Shown here one piece after another: positions 51,388-61,191 of a stretch of DNA of 64,000 nt. The notes below the pieces were generated by a model. The model had not been told where the DNA came from. It saw only the letters and a program-made list of their open reading frames with translations, and made no database searches. The translations under genes were made by a program, and so were the position numbers. The stretch's first letter is position 1, and each line of letters opens with the position of its first letter. The stretch spans positions 7,450 to 71,449 of the forward strand of contig DASXYU010000072.1 of assembly GCA_036502295.1 (NCBI GenBank), written 5' to 3'. Origin of the DNA: DASXYU01 sp036502295. GTDB lineage: Bacteria > Actinomycetota > Actinomycetes > Mycobacteriales > Jatrophihabitantaceae.

Positions 51388-51924
51388 ATGCAGGTCTTCA
51401 CGGTGGTCGATCTCGAAACCACCGGCGGCTCTCCCGCCGCCGACGCGATCACCGAGATCGGTGCGGTCCGCCTGCGTGAGGACGGTGTCATCGAGGCGCA
51501 GTTCCAGACGCTCGTCGATCCGCTACGGCCGATAGCCGGCTTCGTCAGCGCGCTCACGGGCATCACCGACGAGATGGTGGCGCAGAGTCCGACCGTCGAG
51601 GACGTCCTGCCGACCTTCCTTGAGTTCGCTCGCGACAGCGTCCTCGTGGCACACAACGCGCCGTTCGACATCGGCTTCCTCCGTGCGGCCGCATCGCAGT
51701 GCGACATCGAGTGGCCGCTCTTTCACGTCGTCGACACCGTCACGCTGGCACGCCGGACGCTGCACCGCGGCGAGGTCCCGAACCACAAGCTCGCCACGCT
51801 CGCGAGCTACTTCTGTGTGCGGGTCCTGCCGAACCATCGCGCCCTCGCCGATGCCCGTGCCACGGCCGATGTCCTACTCGCGCTGCTCAACCAGCAGCGG
51901 GCGACCGTAGGATTCGGGTCGTGA
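51388..51924 (+). CDS. DnaQ-like 3'-5' exonuclease (stand-alone)
   Basis: A 178-residue DEDDh exonuclease. Seen: motif I VVDLETTGG (Asp, Glu), motif II LVAHNAPFDIGFL and motif III NHRALADARATADVL. The homologue at this locus in Mycobacterium (Rv2191) is fused to a UvrC-like GIY-YIG domain; that domain is absent here. I choose ATG 51388 over GTG 51379 because TACGGT (51375-51380) ends 7 bases before it and would overlap the earlier start. It is coupled to the next gene (GTGA). Confidence 0.88.
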   Translation: MQVFTVVDLETTGGSPAADAITEIGAVRLREDGVIEAQFQTLVDPLRPIAGFVSALTGITDEMVAQSPTVEDVLPTFLEFARDSVLVAHNAPFDIGFLRAAASQCDIEWPLFHVVDTVTLARRTLHRGEVPNHKLATLASYFCVRVLPNHRALADARATADVLLALLNQQRATVGFGS

Positions 51925-52196
51925 TCACCGCGATCGTCATGGTCTCCGTCGAGACCGACAAGATTCCCGAAGTCGCACAGCAGATTGCCGACCTCGATGG
52001 CGTCAGCGAGGTGTACTCGGTCGCAGGCGACGCCGATCTCGTCGCCATCATCCGCGTGCGGGAGTTCGACAAGATCGAAGCGACAATCGCCGGACGACTT
52101 TCGAAGGTCCCCGGTGTTCTGCACACCGACACCCACATCGCCTTCCGTGCGTACTCCCGCCACGACCTCGAAGCCACCTTCGATATCGGCTATTAG
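51921..52196 (+). CDS. Stand-alone Lrp/AsnC ligand-binding (RAM) domain protein
   Basis: A 91-residue protein consisting of only the effector-binding ferredoxin-like domain of Lrp/AsnC regulators (ITAIVMVSVETDKIPEVAQQ, GVSEVYSVAGDADLVAIIRV, VPGVLHTDTHIAF). The DNA-binding helix-turn-helix is missing. Such domains bind amino acids and oligomerise; the partner is unknown. The start GTG overlaps the exonuclease stop. A similar small gene is found near trpD in Streptomyces. Confidence 0.9.
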   Translation: MITAIVMVSVETDKIPEVAQQIADLDGVSEVYSVAGDADLVAIIRVREFDKIEATIAGRLSKVPGVLHTDTHIAFRAYSRHDLEATFDIGY

Positions 52197-52198
52197 GC

Positions 52199-53338
52199 CT
52201 ACCTGTTGTCGAGGCCGGCCAGCCATTGGTTGTAGGCGTTGTGCGCGCCTTCGTCCTCGTCGATGTCCTCGGCGCTCTCCACCACGGCATCGCTGGTGTG
52301 CTCGGCGAGGGTCGCCTCCCGGGCCCGCTCGAGCCAACTGCGTTCGGCGTCCTTGGTGTCGACGTTACGCAGCCAGGTGAGCACCAGCACCACCATCACG
52401 GCCGCCATCAGTCCGTCGCCGCCGAACCACATGATCGCGCCGCCGGTGTGCGTGTCCGACAGCGTATCCACGTCGACCCCGGGTACCGGGAGCATCCCGA
52501 TGGGCTGGCCGAGCATCATCAGGACGATTCCGGTAAACGTGTCCACGGCCATTGCGAGCGCCAGCAGCATCCAGCGTGCCGGCGCGCCGAGGCGCCACCG
52601 TATGGGTTCGTCGCCGACGATGAGAACGAAGAACTGGATACCGGCGAGCAGGTACAGCAGATGCTCAAGCTGCCCGGCCCAGGTGTTGCGCATGAAGGTG
52701 TCCATCAGCCCGGTGAGGTGAGTGCCGACGATCATCACCGTGTAGGTGATCAGCGCTACGGGCGGACAGGTGATGATGCCGACAACCCAGCCGCCGATGA
52801 TCCGTTCCAGCCTCGCGGCACGCTTCGGTGGGCTGGCGAGGACGGCCAGGCGCAGTGGGCGCCCTGCCACCAGCAACGCGGGCGAGAGCATCACCAGGGC
52901 GAGGTGACCGGCCATGTGCGCGGTGAAGAGCGCCTGGTCGAAGACGGCGATCGCACCGCAGGTCGCGTAGGCCGCGACGAGGAGACCGGCGAGAAAAGAG
53001 ACCGTCCGGCTCAGTGGCCAACGGATTGCCGGGTTGCGGATGCCCGCCAGCGCGACCGAGGTGAGATACCACGCGGCGAGCAGGATGAGCGGCACCAACG
53101 CGATGGCGTCGAGCTGCCATGCGGTGAAGAGCTTGCCTCCGAGCAGTTCACCGGCGGGCTGCGTGCCCGCACGCGTGAGTGACTCGCCCACGGCGTGGTG
53201 GTGATGCCCTCCGCTGCGCAGGTGCCCGGCGACGGCGAAGCCGAGCCAGACGAGTGCAGCGAGCGCGACGAGACTCGTCGCGAGAATTGTGCTTCTGCGC
53301 CCTGCTACTGGGCGGCGTGCTGGCTGGCGCTGATCCAT
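52199..53338 (-). CDS. CtaG-like cytochrome c oxidase assembly protein
   Basis: A 379-residue membrane protein of the Caa3-CtaG family, which helps insert copper in cytochrome oxidase. Seen: a His-rich loop near residue 45 ([12 protein letters not shown]), then about 7-8 spans including [25 protein letters not shown] and [19 protein letters not shown], whose His residues are conserved in the family, and an acidic soluble tail. It overlaps trpD by 34 bases and sits beside the ctaE-qcr genes, fitting oxidase assembly. Confidence 0.9.
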   Translation of the reverse strand: MDQRQPARRPVAGRRSTILATSLVALAALVWLGFAVAGHLRSGGHHHHAVGESLTRAGTQPAGELLGGKLFTAWQLDAIALVPLILLAAWYLTSVALAGIRNPAIRWPLSRTVSFLAGLLVAAYATCGAIAVFDQALFTAHMAGHLALVMLSPALLVAGRPLRLAVLASPPKRAARLERIIGGWVVGIITCPPVALITYTVMIVGTHLTGLMDTFMRNTWAGQLEHLLYLLAGIQFFVLIVGDEPIRWRLGAPARWMLLALAMAVDTFTGIVLMMLGQPIGMLPVPGVDVDTLSDTHTGGAIMWFGGDGLMAAVMVVLVLTWLRNVDTKDAERSWLERAREATLAEHTSDAVVESAEDIDEDEGAHNAYNQWLAGLDNR

Positions 53339-54366
53339 GACGTCAACAATTCTGCCGCCCGCCCTGAGGAGACCGCTGAGGAGGCCACCTCCAGGCCGGC
53401 CGCGAGGGCCTCGTGCAACGGTGCCTTACCGAGTGTGCCGGTGCCAGCAGCGGCGTCGTAGACAGCGATACCAGCAGCGGCATTGAGCAACACGGCATCA
53501 GTCACCGGACCGCCCCGTCCCGCCAGGACGTCGCGAACCACCGTCGCGTTGTGCACCTTGTCGCCTCCCCGCAGGACCTCTGGCGGCACGGCGGGCAGGT
53601 CGAGTGCGGCCGGGTCGACGACGTCCTGCGTCACCGCCCCGTCGCGCACGACCCAGGCGGTCGAGGTCGTGGTGGTGGTGAGTTCGTCGAGGCCGTCGTC
53701 GCCGCGGAAGACCAACGCGGTGTCGCCGCGGTCGGCGAGCACCTGCGCCATCAGCGGCGCCATGCGGCGGTCGGCGCATCCGATGGCGGCCGCACGCACC
53801 CGCGCCGGGTTCGTGAGCGGTCCGAGGAAGTTGAAGAAGGTGGGGGTGCCGAGTTCGCGGCGCGGAGCGCCGGCGTGGCGCATGCCGGCGTGAAAGACAG
53901 GCGCGAAGCAGAAGCCGATGCCGACCTCGCGCACCGTCCGGCTCACTCCCTCGGCCGGCAGATCGATGACCACACCGAGCTCTTCGAGGACGTCGGCGGT
54001 ACCGACCGTGGAGGACGCGGCGCGGTTGCCGTGCTTGACCACAACGCGTCCCGATCCGGCAACGACGAGGGCGGCCATCGTGGAGATGTTCACCGTGTTG
54101 GCCATGTCGCCACCGGCGCCGACGATGTCGACCGCCAAGCCGTCCCACTCGACGACGGTGGCACGTTCACGCATCGTGTCGACCAAGCCGGCGAGTTCGT
54201 CCGCGGTTTCACCCTTGGCACGGAGCAGCACTGCGAAGGCGGCGATCTGTGCCGGGCTCGCGTCGCCACTCATGATCAGGTCCATCGCCCACGCGGTGTC
54301 GGCAGAACTCAGCGACGATCCGGCGACGAGCTGGGTGAGCAGCCCGCCCCACGTTGGAGTGGTCAT
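53305..54366 (-). CDS. trpD: Anthranilate phosphoribosyltransferase
   Basis: TrpD joins anthranilate and PRPP in tryptophan synthesis. The 353-residue product has [42 protein letters not shown] and [11 protein letters not shown]. The pyrophosphate-binding GTGGD loop reads [10 protein letters not shown], with Ala for Thr. Other trp genes are absent, as in other actinobacteria where trpD is at this respiratory locus. The 3' end overlaps the start of ctaG. Confidence 0.93.
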   Translation of the reverse strand: MTTPTWGGLLTQLVAGSSLSSADTAWAMDLIMSGDASPAQIAAFAVLLRAKGETADELAGLVDTMRERATVVEWDGLAVDIVGAGGDMANTVNISTMAALVVAGSGRVVVKHGNRAASSTVGTADVLEELGVVIDLPAEGVSRTVREVGIGFCFAPVFHAGMRHAGAPRRELGTPTFFNFLGPLTNPARVRAAAIGCADRRMAPLMAQVLADRGDTALVFRGDDGLDELTTTTTSTAWVVRDGAVTQDVVDPAALDLPAVPPEVLRGGDKVHNATVVRDVLAGRGGPVTDAVLLNAAAGIAVYDAAAGTGTLGKAPLHEALAAGLEVASSAVSSGRAAELLTSWISASQHAAQ

Positions 54367-54373
54367 GCCTCGA

Positions 54374-54814
54374 TCATCGCCGTGCGGGCAGGCCCCCGAC
54401 CACCGGAATTCCCGCAGCGGCCGCGCGCAGCTGAGCGGCGACCACCTCGGCCGCGGCGATCGGGGCGAGCGGCATGGCCATCACGTCGTCGGCGAGCGAC
54501 CAGCTCGCCAGCCACGCGTCCTGCTGACGCGCGATGAGGACGACGATGCGCGGGCAATCGGTGAGTTCGTTCTTGAACTGGCGAGCCAGTCCCATGCCGC
54601 CGGTGGGCTGCGCCTCGCCGTCCAGGATCACGAGGTCGAGACTGCCCTCATCGAGCTGCGCGACGACCTGGGCGTTGGTGGCGCACTCGACCCAGTCGAT
54701 GCGCCCCACATCCTGGGCGGGACGGCGCCCGACGGCGGTCCGGACGGCCGCGCGCAGCTCGGCGGAGTTGCTGTAGATCAGGACGTTCACAGGTGCCGTC
54801 GCAGGTGCCGTCAT
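54374..54814 (-). CDS. Receiver-like (response regulator) single-domain protein
   Basis: A 146-residue CheY-like fold with no output domain. The expected phospho-acceptor strand reads [17 protein letters not shown] (Asp in LDGE), with an [13 protein letters not shown] strand after. The acidic pair of true receivers is not obvious near the N-terminus ([14 protein letters not shown]), so phosphorylation is doubtful. ATG 54814 lies 7 bases from TACGAT (reverse, 54822-54827), likely leaderless. It precedes trpD by 7 bases. Confidence 0.75.
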   Translation of the reverse strand: MTAPATAPVNVLIYSNSAELRAAVRTAVGRRPAQDVGRIDWVECATNAQVVAQLDEGSLDLVILDGEAQPTGGMGLARQFKNELTDCPRIVVLIARQQDAWLASWSLADDVMAMPLAPIAAAEVVAAQLRAAAAGIPVVGGLPARR

Positions 54815-54923
54815 GCCCCGAATCGTAACGGTCCCACGCCGCCGGCGTCGCGCCGGTGTCACGCTGACAAGTAACACTCCGACACGACGGGCACCCCGCC
54901 GACACGGACAAGCTCTGACCCGC

Positions 54924-54929
54924 AATAAT
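54924..54929 (+). promoter_or_regulatory. -10 box for the ctaE-qcrCAB transcript
   Basis: AATAAT ends 6 bases before the ctaE GTG start; no Shine-Dalgarno is visible. This is in a 121-base divergent spacer with the receiver-like gene. Confidence 0.5.
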
Positions 54930-54935
54930 GCGTTT

Positions 54936-55577
54936 GTGACCTCGACTGCTACGGCCTCCAGCTTCGAGTCCAGCAAAGTGCACTCGCTGACACGTCCGAA
55001 CGTCGTCAGTGTCGGCACGATCGTCTGGCTCTCCAGCGAACTGATGTTCTTCGCAGGTCTTTTCGCGATGTACTTCACGACGCGTGCGGTGCACGCCGCG
55101 CAGTGGCCGATGGCCATCGGACCGGGCTATGGCGAGCACACCGGCGAAGCCGTGAAGCTCAGCCTCGGCTACGCGACGCCGTTCACCGTCATCCTCGTCG
55201 CTTCCAGCTTCACCTGTCAGTGGGGCGTCTTCGCAGCGGAGAAGGGTGACGTCTTCAAACTGCGTCGCTGGTTCACCCTTACCTTCCTGATGGGCCTGAT
55301 CTTCGTCCTCGGCCAGGCGAACGAGTACCGGATGCAGGTCCACGACGGAAACACCATCGCAAGCAGCGCGTACGGTTCCGTCTTCTTCCTCACCACAGGC
55401 TTCCACGGGCTGCACGTCATCGGCGGCCTGGTTGCCTTCGTCCTCTTCCTGATCCGCACCACACTCGGCAAGTTCACGCCTGCACAGGCCACGGCTGCGA
55501 TCGTCGTGTCCTACTACTGGCACTTCGTCGACGTGGTCTGGATCGCCCTGTTCGCCGTCATCTACATCATTCGCTGA
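54936..55577 (+). CDS. ctaE: Cytochrome c oxidase subunit III
   Basis: A 213-residue, five-span subunit of the aa3 oxidase. Seen: [22 protein letters not shown] (conserved Glu in span 1), [17 protein letters not shown] with the phospholipid-binding HGLHV, and [20 protein letters not shown]. The GTG 54936 is used; upstream codons carry no homology. It begins the operon ctaE-qcrC-qcrA-qcrB as in all actinobacteria with the bc1-aa3 supercomplex. Confidence 0.96.
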   Translation: MTSTATASSFESSKVHSLTRPNVVSVGTIVWLSSELMFFAGLFAMYFTTRAVHAAQWPMAIGPGYGEHTGEAVKLSLGYATPFTVILVASSFTCQWGVFAAEKGDVFKLRRWFTLTFLMGLIFVLGQANEYRMQVHDGNTIASSAYGSVFFLTTGFHGLHVIGGLVAFVLFLIRTTLGKFTPAQATAAIVVSYYWHFVDVVWIALFAVIYIIR

Positions 55578-55604
55578 CCGTCCACCCTGGGTGAAAGGAC
55601 TTTC

Positions 55605-56507
55605 GTGAGTAACGAGTTCGACGCGCCGGACGGTGTGACCGCCGAGCGAAGCCAGCTGAGCGAGGAATACGGCTTCAGCCACCACGACAAGGCCTCGGCT
55701 GCGCCTGCACGGCAGCGCCGCACCAAGAGCGGCAGGAAGGGCCGGCTGCGCCGTAGCTTCGCCGCGGCCGGCGTCCTCGGTGTCGCCCTCATCGGCATGG
55801 GTGGGGCTTTCACCATGCTCGCCGGCAACTCAGGCGCGGCCGACACCACCACGTCGGCCGCGGATGTCCAGGCGGGCCAGGAGCTTTACGCCGTCAGTTG
55901 CATCACCTGCCACGGGGCGAACTTGCAGGGCGTCGAAGGACGCGGTCCGTCGCTGCTCGGTGTCGGTGCGGCCGCCGTCTACTTCCAGGTGAGCACCGGC
56001 CGCATGCCGGCCAGCGGTCAGGGCGCGAACGAGATCAGCAAGACCGCGAAGTTCGACGACCAGCAGACCCGCCAGCTCGCCACGTACGTCGAGTCGCTCG
56101 GCGGAGGCCCACAGATTCCCACTGGCAACCTGCGGAACACGGACCAGATGAGCGAGGGCGGGGTGCTCTTCCGCCTCAACTGCGCGTCTTGCCACGGCGC
56201 CACGTTCCGCGGTGCTCCGCTCTCTGCGGGCAAGACCGTGCCGTCGTTGAACGATGCCAGCGACCTGCAGATCTATACCGCGATGCTGAGTGGTCCGGAG
56301 AACATGCCGGTGTTCAGCGACAACCAGATCACCCCTGACCAGAAGGCCGAGATCGTCGCTTACGTGCAGACCCTCAAGGCATCGAATGACCCGGGCGGCA
56401 ACGGCATCGCCCGCCTCGGCCCGGTCACCGAGACGATCGTCATCTTCGTGGTGGGCCTCGGCGCCATCATGATCGCCATCCTGTGGATCGGAGCGAAGTC
56501 GCAGTGA
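55605..56507 (+). CDS. qcrC: Cytochrome bc1 complex diheme cytochrome c subunit
   Basis: QcrC carries electrons directly from the Rieske site to the aa3 oxidase, replacing soluble cytochrome c. The 300-residue protein has an N-terminal anchor (about 52-74), two heme c sites, CITCH (Cys99, Cys102, His103) and CASCH (Cys193, Cys196, His197), and a C-terminal span (ETIVIFVVGLGAIMIAILWI). The diheme form is an actinobacterial mark. The stop overlaps the qcrA start (GTGA). Confidence 0.97.
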   Translation: MSNEFDAPDGVTAERSQLSEEYGFSHHDKASAAPARQRRTKSGRKGRLRRSFAAAGVLGVALIGMGGAFTMLAGNSGAADTTTSAADVQAGQELYAVSCITCHGANLQGVEGRGPSLLGVGAAAVYFQVSTGRMPASGQGANEISKTAKFDDQQTRQLATYVESLGGGPQIPTGNLRNTDQMSEGGVLFRLNCASCHGATFRGAPLSAGKTVPSLNDASDLQIYTAMLSGPENMPVFSDNQITPDQKAEIVAYVQTLKASNDPGGNGIARLGPVTETIVIFVVGLGAIMIAILWIGAKSQ

Positions 56508-57613
56508 GTAGCGAGGAAACCAGCGGCCCCAGCCTCGACGAGCTGAAGGGCATGACGGACGAGGAGCGGATGCTCGCCGGCACCGAGGCCGACGACGTCC
56601 ACGTCCTGTACCGCGAGGATCGCTTCCCGGTTCGCGGGACGAAGGCCGAGAAGCGCGCCGAGCGAGGCGTCGCCCTCGCGTTCCTGCTCTCAGCGGCCGG
56701 CGGCATCTTCTTCATCGTCGCCTTCATCGCCTTCCCGTACCACTGGCATCTGCCCGGCACGCCGCAGAACTTCCGCTTCTACACGCCCTCGCTCGGTATC
56801 GGCGCCGCCGTCATGCTGATCTTCATGGGCGTTGGCATGGTGCTCTGGGCAAAATGGCTCATGCCGCACGAGGAAGTCGTGCAGGACCGCCACGACGAAC
56901 CCTCTGCCGCCGAAGACCTTTTGATCATCGACTCCACCCTCAAGGTGGGCCTCGAAGACACCGGGCTGCCGCGGCGTTCGCTCATCCTCAAGTCTCTCGG
57001 CCTCGCCGGTGGCGCCATCGCGACCGTGCCCCTCATCGCTCTCGTCGGCGGCATGATCAAGAACCCGAAGGACGAGCTGCACTACACCTACTGGCGCCGC
57101 AACAAGACGCTCTTCCCCGACACCGACGGCCGCGTGCCGATGGTCTACGAGGACTGGCGCCGGGTCTCCCCCGGCGACCTGCAGCCCGGGGGCCTGGCGA
57201 CCGTCTTCCCCGGTGTGCGCAATCCGGGCTTCGACGGCAAGAACGGCGTCGACTCGGGGTCCTCCCCCACGCTGCTGATCCGGCTGCGCCCGGGCCAGGT
57301 GGTGAAGGCCCGCAAGGGCCAGGCCAACTACGGCTGGCCGGCGGAGAACCCGGAGTACATCGCCTTCTCCAAGATCTGCACGCACGCCGGCTGTCCGGCG
57401 TCCTTGTACGAGCAGCAGACCACGCGCCTGCTCTGCCCGTGCCACCAGTCGCAGTTCGAGGTCCTCGAGGACGCGAAACCGGTCTTCGGCCCTGCTACCC
57501 GCAGCCTGCCGAAGCTGCCGCTCGACGTCATCGTCGAGAACGGCGTGCAGTATTTCGTCGCCCGCAACGACTACAACGAACCCATCGGCCCGGCGTACTG
57601 GGACCGGAAGTAG
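56504..57613 (+). CDS. qcrA: Ubiquinol-cytochrome c reductase Rieske iron-sulfur subunit
   Basis: A 369-residue Rieske protein with three N-terminal spans (about 59-80, 97-120 and 168-190) as in actinobacteria, followed by the 2Fe-2S domain: CTHAGCP and CPCHQSQF provide two Cys and two His ligands plus the disulfide. It accepts electrons from menaquinol and passes them to QcrC. GTG 56504 overlaps the qcrC stop. qcrB follows 13 bases on. Confidence 0.97.
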   Translation: MSSEETSGPSLDELKGMTDEERMLAGTEADDVHVLYREDRFPVRGTKAEKRAERGVALAFLLSAAGGIFFIVAFIAFPYHWHLPGTPQNFRFYTPSLGIGAAVMLIFMGVGMVLWAKWLMPHEEVVQDRHDEPSAAEDLLIIDSTLKVGLEDTGLPRRSLILKSLGLAGGAIATVPLIALVGGMIKNPKDELHYTYWRRNKTLFPDTDGRVPMVYEDWRRVSPGDLQPGGLATVFPGVRNPGFDGKNGVDSGSSPTLLIRLRPGQVVKARKGQANYGWPAENPEYIAFSKICTHAGCPASLYEQQTTRLLCPCHQSQFEVLEDAKPVFGPATRSLPKLPLDVIVENGVQYFVARNDYNEPIGPAYWDRK

Positions 57614-57626
57614 CGGAGAGCCTGAG

Positions 57627-59303
57627 ATGACGACCACCGCCGCACCCCGCCGCTCGGATGCGCCCCGCACCCCGCAGGGCAAAGCCGGAAAGTTCCTCGA
57701 CGACCGCCTCAACATGGCGGGCCCGATCCGCAAGCAGCTGAACAAGGTCTTCCCCGACCACTGGTCGTTCATGATGGGCGAGATCGCGCTCTACTCGTTC
57801 ATCGTCCTGCTGCTGTCGGGCACCTACCTCACCTTCTTCTTCGACCCGTCGATGACGGAGGTCGTCTACCACGGCCGCTACACCCTGCTCGACGGCATTC
57901 CCATGTCGCGGGCGTACGAGTCGACGCTGAACATCAGCTTCGACGTCCGTGGCGGCCTGATCGTGCGGCAGATCCACCACTGGGCCGCACTGCTCTTCCT
58001 CGCCGCGATGATCGTGCACATGTTCCGGGTGTTCTTCACCGGAGCGTTCCGCAAGCCGCGTGAGCTGAACTGGCTCATCGGCCTCGGCCTGATCACGATG
58101 GGATTGGTCGAGGGCTTCGCGGGTTACTCGCTGCCGGACGACCTTCTCTCCGGTACGGGTCTGCGCATCGCCAACGCAATCATGTTGTCGATACCAGTGA
58201 TAGGTACGTGGGTCGCCTTCCTGGTGTTCGGCGGTCCGTTCCCCGGTACCGAGATCCTGGGACGTCTCTATATCGCACACGTCCTGCTCATCCCTGCGCT
58301 GCTCGCGGCACTCGTCGGCGCGCACTTGGCACTGGTGGTGCGACAGAAGCACACGCAGTTCGCACAGCACGGGCGAACCGAGACACAGGTGAGCGGCGAA
58401 CGGGTCTTCCCGGTGTACGCGGCGAAGGCCGGCGGCTTCTTCTTCATCGTCAGCGGCGTGATCACCGCGATCGCCGGCCTGTTCCAGATCAACCCGATCT
58501 GGCTCTTCGGGCCGTACGTGCCGTCGCAGGTCTCCGCCGGTTCGCAGCCCGACTTCTACATCATGTTCCTCGACGGTTCGACCCGTCTGTTCCCGTCGTG
58601 GGAGATCAGGCTCTGGGGATACACGGTGCCGGCCGTCTTCTGGCCCACGGTCGTGCTGCCCGGCATCCTCTTCACCCTCGCGGGCGTCTATCCGTTCCTC
58701 GAGGCCAAGCTCACGAAGGACACCGCGAAGCACCATCTGCTGCAGCGGCCTCGTGACGTCCCCGTCCGGACCTCGCTCGGCGTCATGGCGATCACCTTCT
58801 ACCTGGTGCTGCTGCTCTCCGGTGGCAACGACCTCATCGCGAAGGCCTTCGACATCTCGCTCAACGCGATGACGTGGGGTGGGCGCATCGCGATGCTGGT
58901 GCTACCGCCGCTGACTTACCTCATCACGTACCGGATCTGTCTCGGTCTGCAACGACACGACCGGGAGGTGCTTGAACACGGTGTGGAGACGGGCATCGTC
59001 CACGTCCTGCCGTCGGGTGAGTTCATCGAAGTACATCAACCGCTCGGCCCGGTCGACTCGCACGGCCACGGCGAACTTGAGTACGCCGGCTCTCCGGTGC
59101 CCAAGCGCATGGGGCAGCTCGGTGCAGCATCCCCGCTCAGGCACGTCCGTGGCTTCTTCTACCCGGTGACGGAGAAGCCCGAGATCCAGGCGCAGCTCGA
59201 CGAGCTGGAGGCTGCCAAGTACGCCTCCGTCTCGGCCCCCGCATCGGTGCTGGATGCCCCGGCGGTCGAAGCCAGCACCGGCGGCGAGCACTCGGAGCAC
59301 TAG
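57627..59303 (+). CDS. qcrB: Cytochrome b subunit of the bc1 complex
   Basis: A 558-residue membrane subunit that oxidises menaquinol; the homologue is the target of Q203 in M. tuberculosis. Seen: heme ligands in [38 protein letters not shown], the PEWY-type motif replaced by [11 protein letters not shown] as in actinobacteria, and a 120-residue soluble C-terminal tail. It ends the operon; a repeat (copy B) follows within 25 bases. Confidence 0.96.
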   Translation: MTTTAAPRRSDAPRTPQGKAGKFLDDRLNMAGPIRKQLNKVFPDHWSFMMGEIALYSFIVLLLSGTYLTFFFDPSMTEVVYHGRYTLLDGIPMSRAYESTLNISFDVRGGLIVRQIHHWAALLFLAAMIVHMFRVFFTGAFRKPRELNWLIGLGLITMGLVEGFAGYSLPDDLLSGTGLRIANAIMLSIPVIGTWVAFLVFGGPFPGTEILGRLYIAHVLLIPALLAALVGAHLALVVRQKHTQFAQHGRTETQVSGERVFPVYAAKAGGFFFIVSGVITAIAGLFQINPIWLFGPYVPSQVSAGSQPDFYIMFLDGSTRLFPSWEIRLWGYTVPAVFWPTVVLPGILFTLAGVYPFLEAKLTKDTAKHHLLQRPRDVPVRTSLGVMAITFYLVLLLSGGNDLIAKAFDISLNAMTWGGRIAMLVLPPLTYLITYRICLGLQRHDREVLEHGVETGIVHVLPSGEFIEVHQPLGPVDSHGHGELEYAGSPVPKRMGQLGAASPLRHVRGFFYPVTEKPEIQAQLDELEAAKYASVSAPASVLDAPAVEASTGGEHSEH

Positions 59304-59325
59304 CGCTTCAAAAGCCGCTGGCGAT

Positions 59326-59440
59326 CTGCGATCGCCGCACACGCTTCGCGCGTGGTGCAGCGCGTAGGTCGACCTACGGTCGACTCGCCCTTTCGAGCGG
59401 AGCGCGGCCGATCACCTTCCGTAATCCTCCCCTCGCACCT
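59326..59440. repeat. 115-base intergenic repeat, copy B
   Basis: Second copy of the element at 42386-42499, lying 22 bases after the qcrB stop. It keeps the GTCGACC-TAC-GGTCGAC palindrome and the CGTAATCCTCCCCTCGCACCT block and is followed by a TTTTTT run (59443-59448), so it may contribute to termination of the qcr operon. Confidence 0.75.
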
Positions 59441-59681
59441 TGTTTTTTCGAGTTGCGTCTAAAGCTGATCGATGCCGTGCCGAACTAGTGGGTGTTGGGC
59501 AACCGGCGCGGGATGTGCGGGAACCTCGAGGCAACTCAAGGGGACCGAGTCCGAGGCCACAAGCGGAGGCGACAGTCGCGCCGGTACCCAAGAAATCGAT
59601 GCGTTAGGTGCGGGATCGCTAGTCCCGAGTCCGAGGGGTTGTCCTGCCTCGAAGCGACCATCGCATCGATTTGAGACTTTG
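59441..59681. other. Non-coding stretch of about 240 bases between repeat B and a strong terminator
   Basis: No convincing reading frame on either strand. The sequence can form several stems, for example CGGGA/TCCCG (around 59612-59628), and the 11-mer CGAGTCCGAGG occurs twice. It leads directly into the hairpin at 59682-59711. This could be a small RNA gene on the plus strand, or just a degenerate spacer. I see no tRNA and no match to a riboswitch I know. Confidence 0.4.
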
Positions 59682-59711
59682 CAAGGCCCCGGCTGACGAG
59701 CCGGGGCCTTG
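59682..59711. terminator. Strong 13-base-pair hairpin terminator
   Basis: CAAGGCCCCGGCT / AGCCGGGGCCTTG with a GACG loop, perfect over 13 pairs, one base beyond the stop of the minus-strand gene at 59712 and followed on the plus strand by TCATTTCTC. It can serve the minus gene and any plus transcript from upstream. Confidence 0.85.
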
Positions 59712-60101
59712 TCATTTCTCGTCCTCTGTCCGTTCGACGCGCAGAACGGAGACGTTGCTCGGCAGGTCCGCAATGAGGTCAGCCCACTCCTCCTCGGTGA
59801 TCCCGACTCCGGTCTTGGCGGAGCGTTTGATCGCCTTGCGTAGCCTGCGAGCGTGGCGCTGCCGACGCCGGTGGCACGGATCGAGCGCCACCCCGCCGAC
59901 CCACTCCCCCGCCTCCGCCTCGCCTGCTGCCTTTCGTATCCCGAGCTCAGCGCTGTAGATCTCGATGAACCGATGCTGCTCGACGTGGTTGTCGAAGGCC
60001 GCGATGACGACATTGCGCCGCTCCCGGCGCTCAGGGTCGTAGCGGCGGTGCCAGACAACGAAGCGCGCGATGTCATCGTCATCCGGATCGACCTGGGGCA
60101 T
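59712..60101 (-). CDS. Hypothetical protein, 129 residues, charged
   Basis: No family recognised. The N-terminus is acidic (MPQVDPDDDDIARFVVWHRR), followed by YDPERRERRNVVIAAFDNHVEQHRFIEIY, a strongly basic middle (HRRRQRHARRLRKAIKRSAK) and an acidic end. No signal or span. It occupies the interval between qcrB and ctaF, which is usually occupied by other genes in relatives, so it may be lineage-specific. Bounded downstream by a strong terminator. Confidence 0.65.
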   Translation of the reverse strand: MPQVDPDDDDIARFVVWHRRYDPERRERRNVVIAAFDNHVEQHRFIEIYSAELGIRKAAGEAEAGEWVGGVALDPCHRRRQRHARRLRKAIKRSAKTGVGITEEEWADLIADLPSNVSVLRVERTEDEK

Positions 60102-60189
60102 ACCGCAATTCTGATTGGTCGTTCCAACGACGCTAACCCCGCGAGTTGCACCGTCGCCGATCAGGCGCAGGGATTAGCCGCACGGCTGG

Positions 60190-60714
60190 TCAACCGCACA
60201 GCTCAATGAGCTTGCGCACGGTATTGAGGTTGCGGGCCGTGGCCACTTGGCCGAGATGCTTCAGCAGCACCTGATCCTTCAGCTGCGGGCGTCCCGCCCC
60301 GTCGGCATAGCGGACGTGCAGGTCACGGCCGATCACCTGCCAGCAGTCATCCCCGGTCGGTACTCCCCGGGCCGCCTCGACCGCGGCCGCGCTCGGCGCC
60401 GCAGGCATGAACGACACGTAGGAGTACTTCGGCTCGAGCACGTCGAACGGATGAGCGGCCAAGGCTTGTGCGAGCTCCTGCGGCGTTCTACTGAGGACGT
60501 CCCGAAACCAGCCATAGCGCTCCTCCAGTGCCTTCTCAAGGGCCCTGTCGAAGGCGTCAGGATTGCCTTTGATCACCGCGAGAAGGTTGCCGCTGGCGAC
60601 GTAGGTGGAGACGCTGGTCGCGCCGAGATCGGTCGCGATCGCGCGCAGTTCGCCCATGGGCAACTGCGCCGGGCCGACGTTCACGGCTCGAAGCAGAACG
60701 ACCCGGCGCTGCAC
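60190..60714 (-). CDS. DUF1697 family protein
   Basis: A 174-residue protein with the DUF1697 pattern: RRVVLLRAVNVGPAQLPMGELRAIATDLGATSVSTYVASGN at the start, a middle SRTPQELAQALAAHPFD, and the C-terminal NLNTVRKLIELCG (TARNxxTVxKL motif). Function unknown. It starts 6 bases after the ctaF stop and is likely a passenger in the ctaC-ctaF transcript. Confidence 0.88.
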   Translation of the reverse strand: MQRRVVLLRAVNVGPAQLPMGELRAIATDLGATSVSTYVASGNLLAVIKGNPDAFDRALEKALEERYGWFRDVLSRTPQELAQALAAHPFDVLEPKYSYVSFMPAAPSAAAVEAARGVPTGDDCWQVIGRDLHVRYADGAGRPQLKDQVLLKHLGQVATARNLNTVRKLIELCG

Positions 60715-60720
60715 CTTCGG

Positions 60721-61173
60721 CTAGTGGCCGTTGGGAGCCGGACGCCGTCCGCCGATGTAGTACTCGAAGAGATAGCCGCCGATCATGAAGAACAGCAGCG
60801 CGGCCCCGACGATGACGAGCCAGACCTGGACGAAGGCGAGCCCGAAGCCGGTGACCGCCGCAGCAGCTGCCACGCCGAGCGGCCAGTAGCTGCCCGGGCT
60901 GAAGAAGCCCAGCTCACCGGCCGCCTCGGCGATCTCCGCATCATCGCGATCCTCAGGACGAGGGTCGATGCGGCGCGAGACGAACCAGAAGAACGATCCG
61001 GCGATGCCACAGAGACCGCCAGAGAGGAGAAGCGCGGCGAAGCCGGCCCACTCGATCTGGTGGTGGTGCTCCGGGTTGAAGGTCGTGTCGTTGTAGGACC
61101 AGACCGCGTAAATGATCGCGGAAACCCACGCGAAGGCCGCGATACCGAGAAAGAGTCGTGCTTCGAACTTCAT
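60721..61173 (-). CDS. ctaF: Cytochrome c oxidase subunit IV (actinobacterial CtaF)
   Basis: A 150-residue, four-span subunit of the actinobacterial aa3 oxidase. Seen: MKFEARLFLGIAAFAWVSAIIY, WSYNDTTFNPEHHHQIEW (family loop), two central spans and GYLFEYYIGGRRP at the end. Such a subunit is peculiar to the bc1-aa3 supercomplex of actinobacteria (Rv2199c). It starts 18 bases after the ctaC stop. Confidence 0.94.
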   Translation of the reverse strand: MKFEARLFLGIAAFAWVSAIIYAVWSYNDTTFNPEHHHQIEWAGFAALLLSGGLCGIAGSFFWFVSRRIDPRPEDRDDAEIAEAAGELGFFSPGSYWPLGVAAAAAVTGFGLAFVQVWLVIVGAALLFFMIGGYLFEYYIGGRRPAPNGH

Positions 61174-61191
61174 CTCAGATCAGCTCCTAGC

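Noticed and set aside
59441..59711. tRNA gene or integration site after qcrB
   Set aside because: No cloverleaf, no GGTTCRANYCC T-arm and no direct repeats with an integrase nearby.
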